Positions 46,381-55,116 of a stretch of DNA of 64,000 nt are shown here, piece by piece (positions within the stretch are counted from its first letter, which is position 1; the number at the start of each line of letters is the position of its first letter). A program made the position numbers and the translations under genes. The stretch is taken from NCBI GenBank assembly GCA_036562185.1, contig DATCKN010000055.1:68007-132006 (forward strand), written 5' to 3'. Origin of the DNA: Thermoclostridium sp036562185. Its GTDB lineage: Bacteria > Bacillota > Clostridia > DSM-8532. The notes below the pieces were generated by a model. That model was not told where the DNA came from. It saw only the letters and a list, made by a program, of their open reading frames with translations, and did no database searches.

Positions 46381-47451
46381 CTGGTTTTTGTTGATTTTCT
46401 TAATAATGGATGAACCCAGAGGAATCCAGTTTATGGTAGTCTTATAAAGCAATGTCCTGACACCGGGCAATCCCATAGCTGAGAGCAGACTGTCGTAACC
46501 TTTGTTGTCAAGCTGGTTAAATCCCTGCCTAAGCTGCTGCAAATACAGGTTCTTTTTTGAAATATATCTACACTGCTTATGATAGTCCAAACCAAGGGCA
46601 ATAGTCCTCGCTGCAAATACACCCATGCTTATGGAATTAAACTGTCCGAATCCCAGAAACGGATCGATGCTTCCTCCGGCTAATCCCGCAAAAATTACAT
46701 TGTCAACGGTTTTCGGGTACACAAATCCGCTTGAATGATATTGAGTAAACTCTTCAATAATGGGATACCTGATATTTTCATAATATAAAAAGGCTTTCCA
46801 GTACTCATCAATGTCCCGCTCGTCACATTCCGATACGACAAGGATCAGAGAGGCTTTCTTCTCACTGAACGGGGTAAGATAAGCATAGCCGTTTCTGCAG
46901 TAGTGCTGGTTTATCCACATGTCAATCCTTGAAGTGTCGAAATTCCCATGCACAACGGCACCACGCACATATCCGCTGAACCATGTTTGCCATAGCCCAT
47001 ATTCTTTAGGATATAAACTGCTGCCATTTGCAACTACTACATAGTCGTATTTCTTTTTCAATGTAGTCAAATCTGCAGTATAATTTAAAAAAACCCTTGT
47101 TTTATTAAGAGCTGCACATATCTGATTTTTGACCGAATCCCTTGTATTGGAGCGGAGAAAAAAGAATCCAAGATTTTTTCCTTTAACCATAAGTTTTTTT
47201 GTTGGAGCATAATGCATCATTCTTTTAATGGGTGCCAAAGGTGTTATATCAATATATAACTTTTCTTTAAAATATTTCATGTAATCGCCGTTAGGAGGGC
47301 GATCCACTATTCTTAACATTGCAGTGCAGTGATTAAATGGTTCACCTATATAAGCATTCTTTTCATACAAATCAGGTATTATTCCCAGGCGTTCCAGTTC
47401 ATGTGCGCATGCTAAACCGGCAAGGCCTGCTCCAATAATTGCAACTTTCAC
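46366..47451 (-). CDS. FAD-dependent oxidoreductase, geranylgeranyl-reductase-like, copy 2
   Basis: A 361-aa flavoprotein with an N-terminal Rossmann dinucleotide site (AIIGAGLAGLACAHELERLG, then the ribose-binding Glu in LYEKN) and a second FAD contact FAGLAGGSIDPFLGFG (about residue 265). That layout is shared by geranylgeranyl reductase/FixC-like enzymes. The middle domain is divergent, so the substrate is unknown; reduction of an isoprenoid or another hydrophobic compound is only a family hint. It is the last of three minus-strand genes after two tiny helical proteins. A paralogue (48122-49192) is transcribed divergently from the same block. Confidence 0.82.
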   Translation of the reverse strand: MKVAIIGAGLAGLACAHELERLGIIPDLYEKNAYIGEPFNHCTAMLRIVDRPPNGDYMKYFKEKLYIDITPLAPIKRMMHYAPTKKLMVKGKNLGFFFLRSNTRDSVKNQICAALNKTRVFLNYTADLTTLKKKYDYVVVANGSSLYPKEYGLWQTWFSGYVRGAVVHGNFDTSRIDMWINQHYCRNGYAYLTPFSEKKASLILVVSECDERDIDEYWKAFLYYENIRYPIIEEFTQYHSSGFVYPKTVDNVIFAGLAGGSIDPFLGFGQFNSISMGVFAARTIALGLDYHKQCRYISKKNLYLQQLRQGFNQLDNKGYDSLLSAMGLPGVRTLLYKTTINWIPLGSSIIKKINKNQLRIG

Positions 47452-47504
47452 AAAAACCTCCGCTTGCTTTACAAAATTTAATGATTAACTGAATCTTATT
47501 TATT

Positions 47505-47732
47505 TTATTGTCCTGATCTTGCAGAAAATATCTTGTGTATAATTTTACTGGGTGATCCTTTTCTCAGAAGCTTTTGCTGCAGGTTTAGAACATCTCTTGT
47601 CTCATCATCACGAAGCCTTGTAAACATAGCTTTTGCTTCAGGATTGACCACATTCAGCAATGCATGGTTATACCACTTTTGAAGCATAATTTTGTATTCG
47701 AGAAAATCGCTTAATATATCCAGCTCAGTCAT
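47505..47732 (-). CDS. Small helical protein, 75 aa, CotF/ferritin-like half-bundle
   Basis: A fully helical, charged 75-aa protein with no signal peptide (MTELDILSDFLEYKIMLQKW; HALLNVVNPEAKAMFTRLRD, then DETRDVLNLQQKLL). The pattern of two amphipathic helices split by an NPE turn resembles half of a ferritin-like or CotF-type coat-protein bundle. This is a structural impression, not a family match. The gene lies 53 nt upstream of the flavoprotein gene and 25 nt downstream of the 68-aa gene, as one minus-strand operon. Confidence 0.65.
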   Translation of the reverse strand: MTELDILSDFLEYKIMLQKWYNHALLNVVNPEAKAMFTRLRDDETRDVLNLQQKLLRKGSPSKIIHKIFSARSGQ

Positions 47733-47757
47733 ATTTTAACTCCTGTAAAAAAGTTAA

Positions 47758-47964
47758 TTATTGAATTCCAAGGCGTTTCATCTTATCATTGAGGTCCTTT
47801 ATATGCTCTTTGTTGTTTTTAATAAAATCATTAATCATATCCTCAATGTTTTTATCTTTTATGTTTTTTCTGTAAAGTTCATATTTTTTTGTTAAAACAT
47901 CTTCAAGCTGAAGACTGCGATTGAAATAAAAAGCGAGCATATCTTCCTGTTGAAGCTTAAACAA
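47758..47964 (-). CDS. Small helical protein, 68 aa
   Basis: A 68-aa protein of two amphipathic helices (DMLAFYFNRSLQLEDVLTKK and NNKEHIKDLNDKMKRLG) with an E-x-H pair in the second. It could be the partner half of the 75-aa protein in a four-helix bundle. The start is a TTG at 47964 behind AGAGGGTG. It is the first gene of the three-gene minus-strand unit ending in the flavoprotein. No function recognised. Confidence 0.62.
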   Translation of the reverse strand: MFKLQQEDMLAFYFNRSLQLEDVLTKKYELYRKNIKDKNIEDMINDFIKNNKEHIKDLNDKMKRLGIQ

Positions 47965-48121
47965 TCAATATCACCCTCTTTTCTGTTACAGGCTATATTT
48001 TTAGCGAAATGGAGAATATTATACTCGGATTTACACAAAATAATCTGTGAATTTCCTGCAGAAAACATTTATAACCCCACCTCCTGCAGGTGAGAGCATA
48101 TTTTATACGGAGGAGACGAAT

Positions 48122-49192
48122 TTGGAAGTTGCAATAATAGGGGCAGGTGTTTCGGGTTTATCTTGCGCTTTCCGTCTGAACCAACTTGGCGTAAAACCAA
48201 CATTGTTCGAGAAGCGGCCATTAATTGGTGAAGCGATAAACCTGTATGGTATACATTTAAACTGTTTTAACCTGTTTTCAGATAATCCGCTGGGTTTTTT
48301 CAGAAAAAAGCTTAATCTTAAGATAGAACCCATGTGCCCGATTAATGAAATTATCATGCATTTTGCAGATAAAAAGGTTACAGTCAGGGGCGGAAGGCTT
48401 GGTTACGTTTTTAAAAGGGGAGCGGGATTTAACTCTCTTGAAAGACAACTGTTTGAGCAGGTAGATGCATATTTCTATCCGGATACCAATATAAAGCCTT
48501 CTCTTATAGATGAAATTAAAAAGCAATTCGATGCCGTTGTAATTGCGACCGGGGGGACTGATATTCCGAAATATCTCGGGGTCCTGAAGGAATCATTAAT
48601 AATACAGGTCAGAAGCGCTATCATTGAGGGGAACTACAGAACAGGTCAGGTTTTTTCATGGATGAAAACAAAATATTCAAATAATTCATATGTATATATG
48701 ATTCCGGCAAATGAAACCAGGGCTGTTATTACCCTTCTGGCAGACAATGCAACACCGGATGAACTGGAGTATTTGTGGAAAAACATGATTATAACCGAAG
48801 ATATTAAAAACAATATAATGGAAACATGGGATCATGAATACCATGGTGGACGATTGAACATAAACCAGGTTGATAACATTTATTTTACTGGCAATGCCGG
48901 TGGCTTAACAGATGATTTTATGGGTTTTGGGATAATTAACGGCATAGCAAGCGGGATTTACGCCGCTGATGCCATAGTTCAGGGCTCAAATTACCAGGAA
49001 AGTATAAAAATAATTCAAAAGCGCCTGGAGCAAATACACAACTTTAAATTACTTGCAGAGAAAACCGGAAATGATTCATGGAAATATATGACCAAGGTAG
49101 TAGGGCTGCCTGTGATCCGTAATATTATTTATAAGACTTCTCTGGTAAAATTCCATCAAATAGGCGGTATTCTCGGAAAATTCATAAAATAA
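48122..49192 (+). CDS. FAD-dependent oxidoreductase, geranylgeranyl-reductase-like, copy 1
   Basis: A 356-aa paralogue of the protein at 46366-47451. It has Rossmann site VAIIGAGVSGLSCAFRLNQL, ribose-binding Glu in LFEKRP, and FTGNAGGLTDDFMGFGIING as the second FAD motif. The C-terminal helical tail ends GLPVIRNIIYKTSLVKFHQI, matching GLPGVRTLLYKTTINWIPLG in the paralogue. The frame is open from 48047, but the TTG at 48122 has GGAGGA 7 nt before it and starts at the beta strand of the Rossmann fold. It is divergent from the small-protein operon and convergent with the gerA-gerC operon. Confidence 0.82.
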   Translation: MEVAIIGAGVSGLSCAFRLNQLGVKPTLFEKRPLIGEAINLYGIHLNCFNLFSDNPLGFFRKKLNLKIEPMCPINEIIMHFADKKVTVRGGRLGYVFKRGAGFNSLERQLFEQVDAYFYPDTNIKPSLIDEIKKQFDAVVIATGGTDIPKYLGVLKESLIIQVRSAIIEGNYRTGQVFSWMKTKYSNNSYVYMIPANETRAVITLLADNATPDELEYLWKNMIITEDIKNNIMETWDHEYHGGRLNINQVDNIYFTGNAGGLTDDFMGFGIINGIASGIYAADAIVQGSNYQESIKIIQKRLEQIHNFKLLAEKTGNDSWKYMTKVVGLPVIRNIIYKTSLVKFHQIGGILGKFIK

Positions 49193-49212
49193 GGCAGTGA
49201 CTTATTTTTTTA
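49186..49212. terminator. Weak bidirectional terminator between convergent genes
   Basis: AAAATAAG (49186-49193) pairs with CTTATTTT (49201-49208), followed by TTT. All stem pairs but two are A-T, so it is weak. Confidence 0.4.
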
Positions 49213-49426
49213 TTTCAAAAATAAGTTCGGATACCGGCTTAAATACAAAGTCCACTATATCAGCCAGGCTTGGTACATTTATATCCTGTAGGAAATCTGC
49301 CAGATACAAAACCGATATGGAAATCAGAACCAGGGCAACAAATATTTCCTTTATATATCTTTTTCTTATATAGTAAATTATCAGAATTAGTGTAAACAGT
49401 GCCGATATTAAGATTAGATATACCAT
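49202..49426 (-). CDS. Small membrane protein at the end of the gerA-gerC operon
   Basis: A 74-aa protein with two hydrophobic segments (residues about 2-19 and 28-46) separated by RKRYIKE, and an amphipathic C-terminus. It begins 1 nt after the gerC stop, so it is co-translated with it. Small membrane proteins of this size (GerD-like or GerQ-like accessories are different) accompany some ger operons as a fourth subunit, but I cannot assign it. Probably an accessory of the germinant receptor. Confidence 0.65.
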   Translation of the reverse strand: MVYLILISALFTLILIIYYIRKRYIKEIFVALVLISISVLYLADFLQDINVPSLADIVDFVFKPVSELIFEIKK

Positions 49427-49427
49427 A

Positions 49428-50639
49428 CTAATACTCCCCGCTGTGGAAAGTTCTGCCTAAAAGGCCACGATGGCGGATTTTTACGTCAATATCATAGCTT
49501 ACTGGTATTCTGCAGAATACTTCACACCAGTTTCCCTCAATTTCTTTCCATTGTTTATAATGTTTCGTTTTGAAGACTTTATGAAATCCTAAAAAATCAG
49601 TCCTTAGATCATTTTGCGCCCTCATAATCACTGAAGTCAGCTCCGAAGCTATTTCATTGGAAAGCATGTGTTCAATGTTCTTAATAAAGGCTTCATCATA
49701 CTCGGGTACATTGCCGTGCAGTTCTGTTATAAAACCGCTTGCCTTTATTTTTACGGTCGCTTGGATCTCTTCACCCGATACATACGGAAACTGTATTTCC
49801 GACTTAAGTTCTGTTATGTCTGCTGTTACTTTAAAGCCTGGATCGGCAACTTCCTTATAAATACTGAAAGATTCGGATATATCATTATTCAGAATCATAT
49901 ATCCCCTGATTTCTGTAGGTGACAGATATCCTACAAGCCTGTCCTTATCAATTACTGCCCCGCCACTGACATAGGCAAGGGGTTGTTCGGTATCCTTCCA
50001 ATAGAGCTTCAGGTATTCCTGGTAATCAATGGTGAATGGCGTTTTACTGCTGTAATAAAACCCCATGCTCCCGATTACAAAACCATGCTGATATGATGCA
50101 AGGGAACTTAGCGACAGTTCCTTCAAATCCAGGGCAAATCCCTTTGCCCATTCTCCTGCGCCTTCAATTATACCTAAAAGCTCGCGGAAGAGGCTTTTTT
50201 CCAGGTTCGCAGGCACCTGCATCATCTCAGATGCTTCCCCTGGAGTAATGAAAATTACATTATCATAGCGGAAATCCGAATTTCGCGTAATTAAGTCTGT
50301 TATACTTGATATACCTTGTTTGGCCTTCTTTTCACCAATGAGTATTATTTTGTTATGCACCCAGGTAAGAGATCTGGTGGAGGTACGTCTTAGATTTCTA
50401 AGGGCATCAAAGGACGAGCTTCCGGATGCTGTTCCCATCCATGTGGTTGCTACGTTTACCTGGTTTTGTGCCTGGCCGAAAGGCTGAACCGACAAAACGG
50501 TAACACGCTCAAGACCGTTATCATCCAAATCAAAACCGGTCATTACAACTATTCCTATGTCACTTAATTCTCTTGAATCCCAGCATGCACATAAGAAAAT
50601 ACATGAAAAACATAAAATTGCCACAAGGAATTTTTTCAT
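49428..50639 (-). CDS. Ger(x)C-type spore germination lipoprotein
   Basis: A 403-aa lipoprotein. The signal peptide ends in a lipobox (CIFLCAC, then WDSRELSDIGIV), which would be lipidated by Lgt. WDxRE directly after the lipidated Cys is diagnostic of GerAC proteins, as is GIVVMTGFDLDDNG. It forms the C subunit of a GerA-type receptor in the spore inner membrane. It follows the GerA gene by 15 nt and is followed by a 74-aa membrane protein. The B subunit gene is at 44820-45929 on the other strand. Confidence 0.92.
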   Translation of the reverse strand: MKKFLVAILCFSCIFLCACWDSRELSDIGIVVMTGFDLDDNGLERVTVLSVQPFGQAQNQVNVATTWMGTASGSSSFDALRNLRRTSTRSLTWVHNKIILIGEKKAKQGISSITDLITRNSDFRYDNVIFITPGEASEMMQVPANLEKSLFRELLGIIEGAGEWAKGFALDLKELSLSSLASYQHGFVIGSMGFYYSSKTPFTIDYQEYLKLYWKDTEQPLAYVSGGAVIDKDRLVGYLSPTEIRGYMILNNDISESFSIYKEVADPGFKVTADITELKSEIQFPYVSGEEIQATVKIKASGFITELHGNVPEYDEAFIKNIEHMLSNEIASELTSVIMRAQNDLRTDFLGFHKVFKTKHYKQWKEIEGNWCEVFCRIPVSYDIDVKIRHRGLLGRTFHSGEY

Positions 50640-50654
50640 ACCAGATCCCTTTCT

Positions 50655-52196
50655 TTAATTAGGATTGTTTTTACTGCTCTTTCTTGATGTATGAACAGGA
50701 TTCAGAACTTCAAGGAATGAGGGCCTGTATATCTGGTCTTTTGGAGGCCCCTGGAGCAATAAGTTTTGGATATCTTTAAAATTAATGGGAGCAATCGGCG
50801 AAAGGTACGGCACACCAACAGACCGGATTGAAGCCATGTGTATTATAAACACAACCAGAAGGCTTATTATTCCGTACATGCCCAAAAAAGATGCCGCAAT
50901 CATAAATGGAAACCGTATCAGGCGTAGAGCCGGGTTTGTAGTGTATCCGGGAACAGCGAACGCTGAAATTGCCGTTAAGGCAACAACAATTATCATCGCC
51001 TGGGACACAATACCGGCCTGGACCACGCTTTGGCCTATTACAAGACCCCCGACAATGCTGATGGAAGGCCCGATAGGTTTTGGAATGCGGATATTGGCTT
51101 CGCGTATTATCTCGAAAGTAAATTCCATAATTAATGCTTCAAGAAAGGCAGGGAAAGGAACACCTGCCCTGGAACTGGCTATTGTTATTAATAGCTCGGT
51201 AGGTATCATTCCGGGGTTAAATACCGTAAGGGCAATGTATAAGGCCGAGCCAAATGTTGAAATCAAAAAAGCTACAAAACGCAGGAACTGGAGGAATACT
51301 GCCATATAATAGTTCATATAGGCTTCATCTGCGGTTTTAATCAAATCTATAAATACCGAAGGATATATCAGTGCGAAAGGGGAGCCGTCCACCATAACGA
51401 CAATCCTGCCCTCGAGCAAATGGTTGACACAGCGATCGGGCCGCTCTGTCACAATTTCCTGCGGGAATGGAGTTAACTTATTGTCCACGATAAACCTTCT
51501 AAGATGCCCGGAGTCAATAAAGCCATCGGTGTCAATCCGTTCTATCCTACTTTTTATCTCTTTTACGAAGTTGTCATTTGCAATTCCTTCAATATACATT
51601 ATGGCAATAAGATTTTTTGATACACGGCCTTTTGTGATGAATTGGATTTTATATTTTGATGTTTTTATTCTTTTTCGCAGCAATGCAAAATTCAGATGAA
51701 GATCCTCGACGAATCCTTCCTGGGGCCCTATTGCAGAAACTTCAATCAACGGATCGCCAACCGATCTTCCTTTTGAAAGGCGCGTATTAACAATAAGGGC
51801 TTCATCAATTCCATCAATAAGGACAATACAATCTCCGTCATAAACAGCTTTCAGTAGTTCTCCGCTTTCCTTTGCTGTTTTTACATCGTGAACCGGCAGG
51901 AATTTATTCTTTATTTTTTCGGCATTTTTGAAAAAACCCAAATCTATATCAAGTTCCATTAATTGATCAAGTATAAACCGGCTTATATTATCTGATGAAA
52001 CCATGCTGTCAAAATAGAAAATGCAGGCTTTGCGATTCCGCATAATCATGAAATCGCGTTTTACAAAGTCATCGCAGTTACTAAACAGCTTTTCAATATT
52101 CTGTTTGTTTTTTTCAAGGGAAGAGGTTAATTTAAAAAGTTCTTCACTATCATTCCTTTGCTTTTTTTCGTTTGATTGCTTCCTGAAAAATAGCAT
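50655..52196 (-). CDS. GerA-type spore germination receptor subunit
   Basis: A 513-aa protein with a large cytoplasmic N-terminal domain (about 1-290), about five membrane helices (about 290-465) and a short tail, the normal GerAA shape. Typical features are DCIVLIDGIDEALIVNTR, EGRIVVMVDGSPFALIYPSV, the Pro-rich GVPFPAFLEALIMEFTFEI, and PIGPSISIVGGLVIGQSVVQ. GerA subunits build the nutrient-gated channel of the receptor. It is the first gene of the minus-strand gerA-gerC-74aa operon. ATG behind AAAGGATG. Confidence 0.93.
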   Translation of the reverse strand: MLFFRKQSNEKKQRNDSEELFKLTSSLEKNKQNIEKLFSNCDDFVKRDFMIMRNRKACIFYFDSMVSSDNISRFILDQLMELDIDLGFFKNAEKIKNKFLPVHDVKTAKESGELLKAVYDGDCIVLIDGIDEALIVNTRLSKGRSVGDPLIEVSAIGPQEGFVEDLHLNFALLRKRIKTSKYKIQFITKGRVSKNLIAIMYIEGIANDNFVKEIKSRIERIDTDGFIDSGHLRRFIVDNKLTPFPQEIVTERPDRCVNHLLEGRIVVMVDGSPFALIYPSVFIDLIKTADEAYMNYYMAVFLQFLRFVAFLISTFGSALYIALTVFNPGMIPTELLITIASSRAGVPFPAFLEALIMEFTFEIIREANIRIPKPIGPSISIVGGLVIGQSVVQAGIVSQAMIIVVALTAISAFAVPGYTTNPALRLIRFPFMIAASFLGMYGIISLLVVFIIHMASIRSVGVPYLSPIAPINFKDIQNLLLQGPPKDQIYRPSFLEVLNPVHTSRKSSKNNPN

Positions 52197-52323
52197 GGCA
52201 CATCCTTTCTTACATACTAATATTTTCCTTTATCTTTTGCATTAGTTGATATAATTATGCATAAACTTAACGGGTTCTTTTCATGATGAAAGAGACTTTT
52301 CGATATAAGTGTGTAAAGCAAAA

Positions 52324-52346
52324 ATGACGGGCAAAATACCCGTCAT
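52324..52346 (-). terminator. Second hairpin downstream of the HPr-like gene
   Basis: On the minus strand ATGACGGG pairs with CCCGTCAT across a 7-nt loop, followed by TTTTGCTTT. Confidence 0.6.
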
Positions 52347-52407
52347 ATACAGAAAAGCTTATATGTGAATTTTAAATATTTACCGAATGGTGTGAGTAAA
52401 AACCAAT

Positions 52408-52445
52408 CCTTTTATTGTGGTAAAGGATTAATCCACAATAAAAGG
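52408..52445 (-). terminator. Hairpin overlapping the stop codon of the HPr-like gene
   Basis: CCTTTTATTGTGG (52408-52420) and CCACAATAAAAGG (52433-52445) are a perfect 13-bp inverted repeat. The gene's stop (52428-52430) lies in the loop and its last codons form one arm. The minus-strand tail is ATTGGTTTTTA. Likely terminator built into the coding end. Confidence 0.6.
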
Positions 52446-52658
52446 CTTAACTTCTTTCATAAAAGATTCAACATCGTCTGCATGAGCTTCAACCTTTATT
52501 GGTTTGCTTAAATCAAGGCTGAAAATACCCATAATAGATTTTGCATCTACAATGTACCTGCCAGATGTAAGATCTACATCAAAGTCATATTTATTTACGA
52601 TGTTTACAAAATCCTTTACGTCGTTAATTGATTTCAGCATTATATTAAAAGTTTTCAT
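52428..52658 (-). CDS. HPr-like protein lacking the phosphorylatable histidine
   Basis: A 76-aa HPr-fold protein. The region around the regulatory Ser is conserved (AKSIMGIFSLDLS, Ser41), but the site where PTS HPr carries GLHARPA reads KSINDVKDF, so the His that accepts phosphate from enzyme I is missing. It cannot relay PTS phosphate and is more like Crh, a Ser-regulated co-repressor partner. Such proteins are common in clostridia. Shine-Dalgarno GGCGGTG. Monocistronic, with hairpins at its 3' end. Confidence 0.85.
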   Translation of the reverse strand: MKTFNIMLKSINDVKDFVNIVNKYDFDVDLTSGRYIVDAKSIMGIFSLDLSKPIKVEAHADDVESFMKEVKPFIVD

Positions 52659-52852
52659 TTATAATACACCGCCTTTCATGCGTTTTCTGCAAAAGCAAAT
52701 ACTTATACATCTGCAGAATCAATTATCTGTTCTTCCTGTAATTATATATAATATTATATATTAAAAAAGTATTAGTCAATTACAATTCTGTTAAATTTAT
52801 TACAGGTCTTTTAATCTGCCATTGCACATTTATAAGCTTTTTGAGAAAATAG

Positions 52853-52880
52853 TTGACATGGTAATCTATTTTATTATGCA
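52853..52880 (+). promoter_or_regulatory. mtaB: Candidate promoter of mtaB
   Basis: A consensus TTGACA (52853-52858), 17-nt spacer and a weak TATGCA (52875-52880), 36 nt before the mtaB start. Confidence 0.5.
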
Positions 52881-52916
52881 ATATGGGGAATATTATTTTA
52901 TACAGGATGGATAAAG

Positions 52917-54206
52917 ATGAAAAAGGTTGCATTTTTAACACTCGGTTGCAAGGTTAACACATATGAGACCGAAGGAATGAAGAGATTGTTTGAAAAATCA
53001 GGGTATCTGGTTGTTGAACCCGATACAGCTGCTGATGTTTATGTTATAAATACATGTACTGTTACTCACCTGAGCGACAGAAAGTCAAGACAGATGATAA
53101 GACGTGCAAGGCGGTTGAATCCCAATGCGGTGATAGCCGCTGTCGGCTGCTATGCCCAGGTTGCGCCTGAAGAAGTTTCCAAAATTGAAGGGGTAAATCT
53201 GGTTATTGGTAATAACCATAAAAGTGAAATTGTGGATTTGGTTGAAAATGCTTCATGGGATGTACAGCGGATTGAAGTTTCGCCAAGGAAAGAGCTTAAA
53301 GATTTTGAAGAACTGTGGGCTGAGTCATACACCGGTCAAACCAGGGCTTTTTTAAAAATCCAGGATGGATGTGATCAGTTCTGCAGCTATTGTATAATCC
53401 CATTTGCAAGGGGGCGTGTACGAAGCAGAAGTATTGAATCTATAATGACCGAAGCAGAAAAGCTTATCGACAATGGCTTTAAGGAAATTGTCCTGACAGG
53501 GATACATCTGACATCTTATGGAAAAGATACTGGTACGGGTACATTACTGGATGTAATAAAAGGACTGGACAAACTTAACGGACTTGTTCGGATCAGGCTT
53601 GGATCGCTGGAACCCCTGTACATGACCGGGAATATGATAAAAGAAATGTCGAAAATAAAAAAACTGTGCCCGCATTTCCATCTTTCGCTGCAGAGCGGAT
53701 GTGACGAAACCTTGGCCAGGATGAACAGGAAATATACCACTGCTGAATTTGGGGAAATAGTTAAAAACATAAGGCAGAACTTTGATGATGTAGCAATTAC
53801 AACCGATATAATGACAGGATTTCCCGGCGAAACAGACGAGGAATTCCGAAAGACATGTGATTTTGTTGAAAGTATAGGTTTTAGCCAGGCTCATATTTTT
53901 CAGTATTCCATAAGAAAGGGAACAAAAGCCGCCGAGATGGAAGAACAGATTCCGCATACCGTAAAAGAAGAAAGAAGTAAAATACTGGCAGAGATATGCA
54001 ATAAATCAATGCATAATTTCAGGGAGAAGCAAATTGGCAAAATAACCGGTGTTTTGTTTGAAGAAGAAATCGAAGGGTACTATGCAGGGCATACGGGAAA
54101 TTATATACCTGTAAGGGTTTTGAGCAATAAGGATTTATCCGGCGAATTACTCGATGTAAAGCTGGTTAAAAACGAACATGATTTTATAATAGGACAAATT
54201 GTATAA
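52917..54206 (+). CDS. mtaB: tRNA (t6A37) methylthiotransferase
   Basis: A 429-aa radical SAM methylthiotransferase that turns t6A37 into ms2t6A in tRNAs reading ANN codons. The N-terminal UPF0004 domain has its three cluster Cys (LGCKVNTYE, NTCTVTH, VGCYAQ). The radical SAM cluster is CDQFCSYC (about residue 151), followed by SLQSGCDETL, ITTDIMTGFPGE and a C-terminal TRAM domain. The spacing of the first two Cys and the CTVT wording fit MtaB rather than MiaB or RimO. Confidence 0.93.
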   Translation: MKKVAFLTLGCKVNTYETEGMKRLFEKSGYLVVEPDTAADVYVINTCTVTHLSDRKSRQMIRRARRLNPNAVIAAVGCYAQVAPEEVSKIEGVNLVIGNNHKSEIVDLVENASWDVQRIEVSPRKELKDFEELWAESYTGQTRAFLKIQDGCDQFCSYCIIPFARGRVRSRSIESIMTEAEKLIDNGFKEIVLTGIHLTSYGKDTGTGTLLDVIKGLDKLNGLVRIRLGSLEPLYMTGNMIKEMSKIKKLCPHFHLSLQSGCDETLARMNRKYTTAEFGEIVKNIRQNFDDVAITTDIMTGFPGETDEEFRKTCDFVESIGFSQAHIFQYSIRKGTKAAEMEEQIPHTVKEERSKILAEICNKSMHNFREKQIGKITGVLFEEEIEGYYAGHTGNYIPVRVLSNKDLSGELLDVKLVKNEHDFIIGQIV

Positions 54207-54353
54207 ACAAAAATGAGAAATGTTTGTAATAAAGAACATATTGTAATGTTTGTCTTAATATATTACTATTAAGTTAGCTGTTAGATTTTTTTGGGTATAA
54301 GTAATATATAGCAATGGATTATGTACCGAACCATAGTAACAGGGAATGGAGTG

Positions 54354-54608
54354 ATGGCCTTGAACAACAAAACGATGATGTTTAAAGTAGATAAAGATAA
54401 TACGAACCAGGCACGTGAAATCCTGTTAACTGTTTATGATGCGTTGAAGGAAAAAGGCTACAATCCGATAAGCCAGATTGTGGGTTATATTTTATCTGGT
54501 GATCCGACTTATATTACAAACCATATGAACGCCAGAAGTGTCATAAGAAAGATTGAACGTGACGAACTTCTTGAAGAACTGGTAAAGGCATATCTCAGCG
54601 AGAAATGA
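54354..54608 (+). CDS. ireB: IreB-family regulatory phosphoprotein (DUF965)
   Basis: An 84-aa IreB protein (family wording KTMMFKVDKD, VYDALKEKGYNPISQIVGY, GDPTYITNHMNARSVIRKIE). In enterococci IreB is phosphorylated by the PASTA kinase IreK and controls cephalosporin resistance. The residues upstream of the ATG at 54354 are not part of the family, so the frame opening at 54321 is rejected; a TTG at 54360 with GGAG 8 nt before it is an equal alternative. The usual partner ruvX is not next to it here; a terminator follows. Confidence 0.9.
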   Translation: MALNNKTMMFKVDKDNTNQAREILLTVYDALKEKGYNPISQIVGYILSGDPTYITNHMNARSVIRKIERDELLEELVKAYLSEK

Positions 54609-55116
54609 TTGTATATATAGACGGACTGGCTAAATCAACTGATTTTGATTTAGGCAGTCTTATCTTTATGCTGTAATCACCTCAATCATAATACTCATAT
54701 CAGTATACTTTTTATAATCCAGTATGTAATAAAACCGAAACTTCAAAATCCAGGTCAGAAAGATTTTTTTGTAATTAAACATAAATATTATCAAGTGACA
54801 AAACAGGTTATTTGTGCTTTTATATATGTGATAAGCCTGCCAAAATATTACAGATCGGGCAAATAAGGAGTTAACCCCATAACTTCTGAAATCAATAAGT
54901 AATATCATTCATATTCCAATAAAAACCTTCATGGTAACATTGATGAATATTTCACAAAGGTCTTGAAAAGCACTTTACATTTAAAAAAAACTGGGGTATG
55001 CTATATTATGGTTATAATATGGAAAACTACGGATAGAATATCCGGTGTTGTTTAAAATATTATTATTGGTTTACAACCCGAAAATTGCTTTATTTTAAAT
55101 GGAAGGAGTTTGAGAT
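54609..55116 (+). other. Intergenic region between ireB and eno
   Basis: After the ireB terminator the segment is AT-rich and holds no gene with a ribosome site. Near its right end is a possible extended promoter for eno: TTTAAA (54980), 16-nt spacer and TGcTATATT (box at 55002-55007). Confidence 0.45.
54624..54668 (+). terminator. Terminator of ireB
   Basis: GACTGgCTAAATCA pairs with TGATTTAGgCAGTC-type right arm ending at 54659, followed by TTATCTTTA. Confidence 0.7.

Noticed and set aside
54666..54908. 80-codon minus-strand frame between ireB and eno
   Set aside because: Low-complexity, aromatic and Ile-rich translation of AT-rich DNA, with no Shine-Dalgarno; it also overlaps the ireB terminator.
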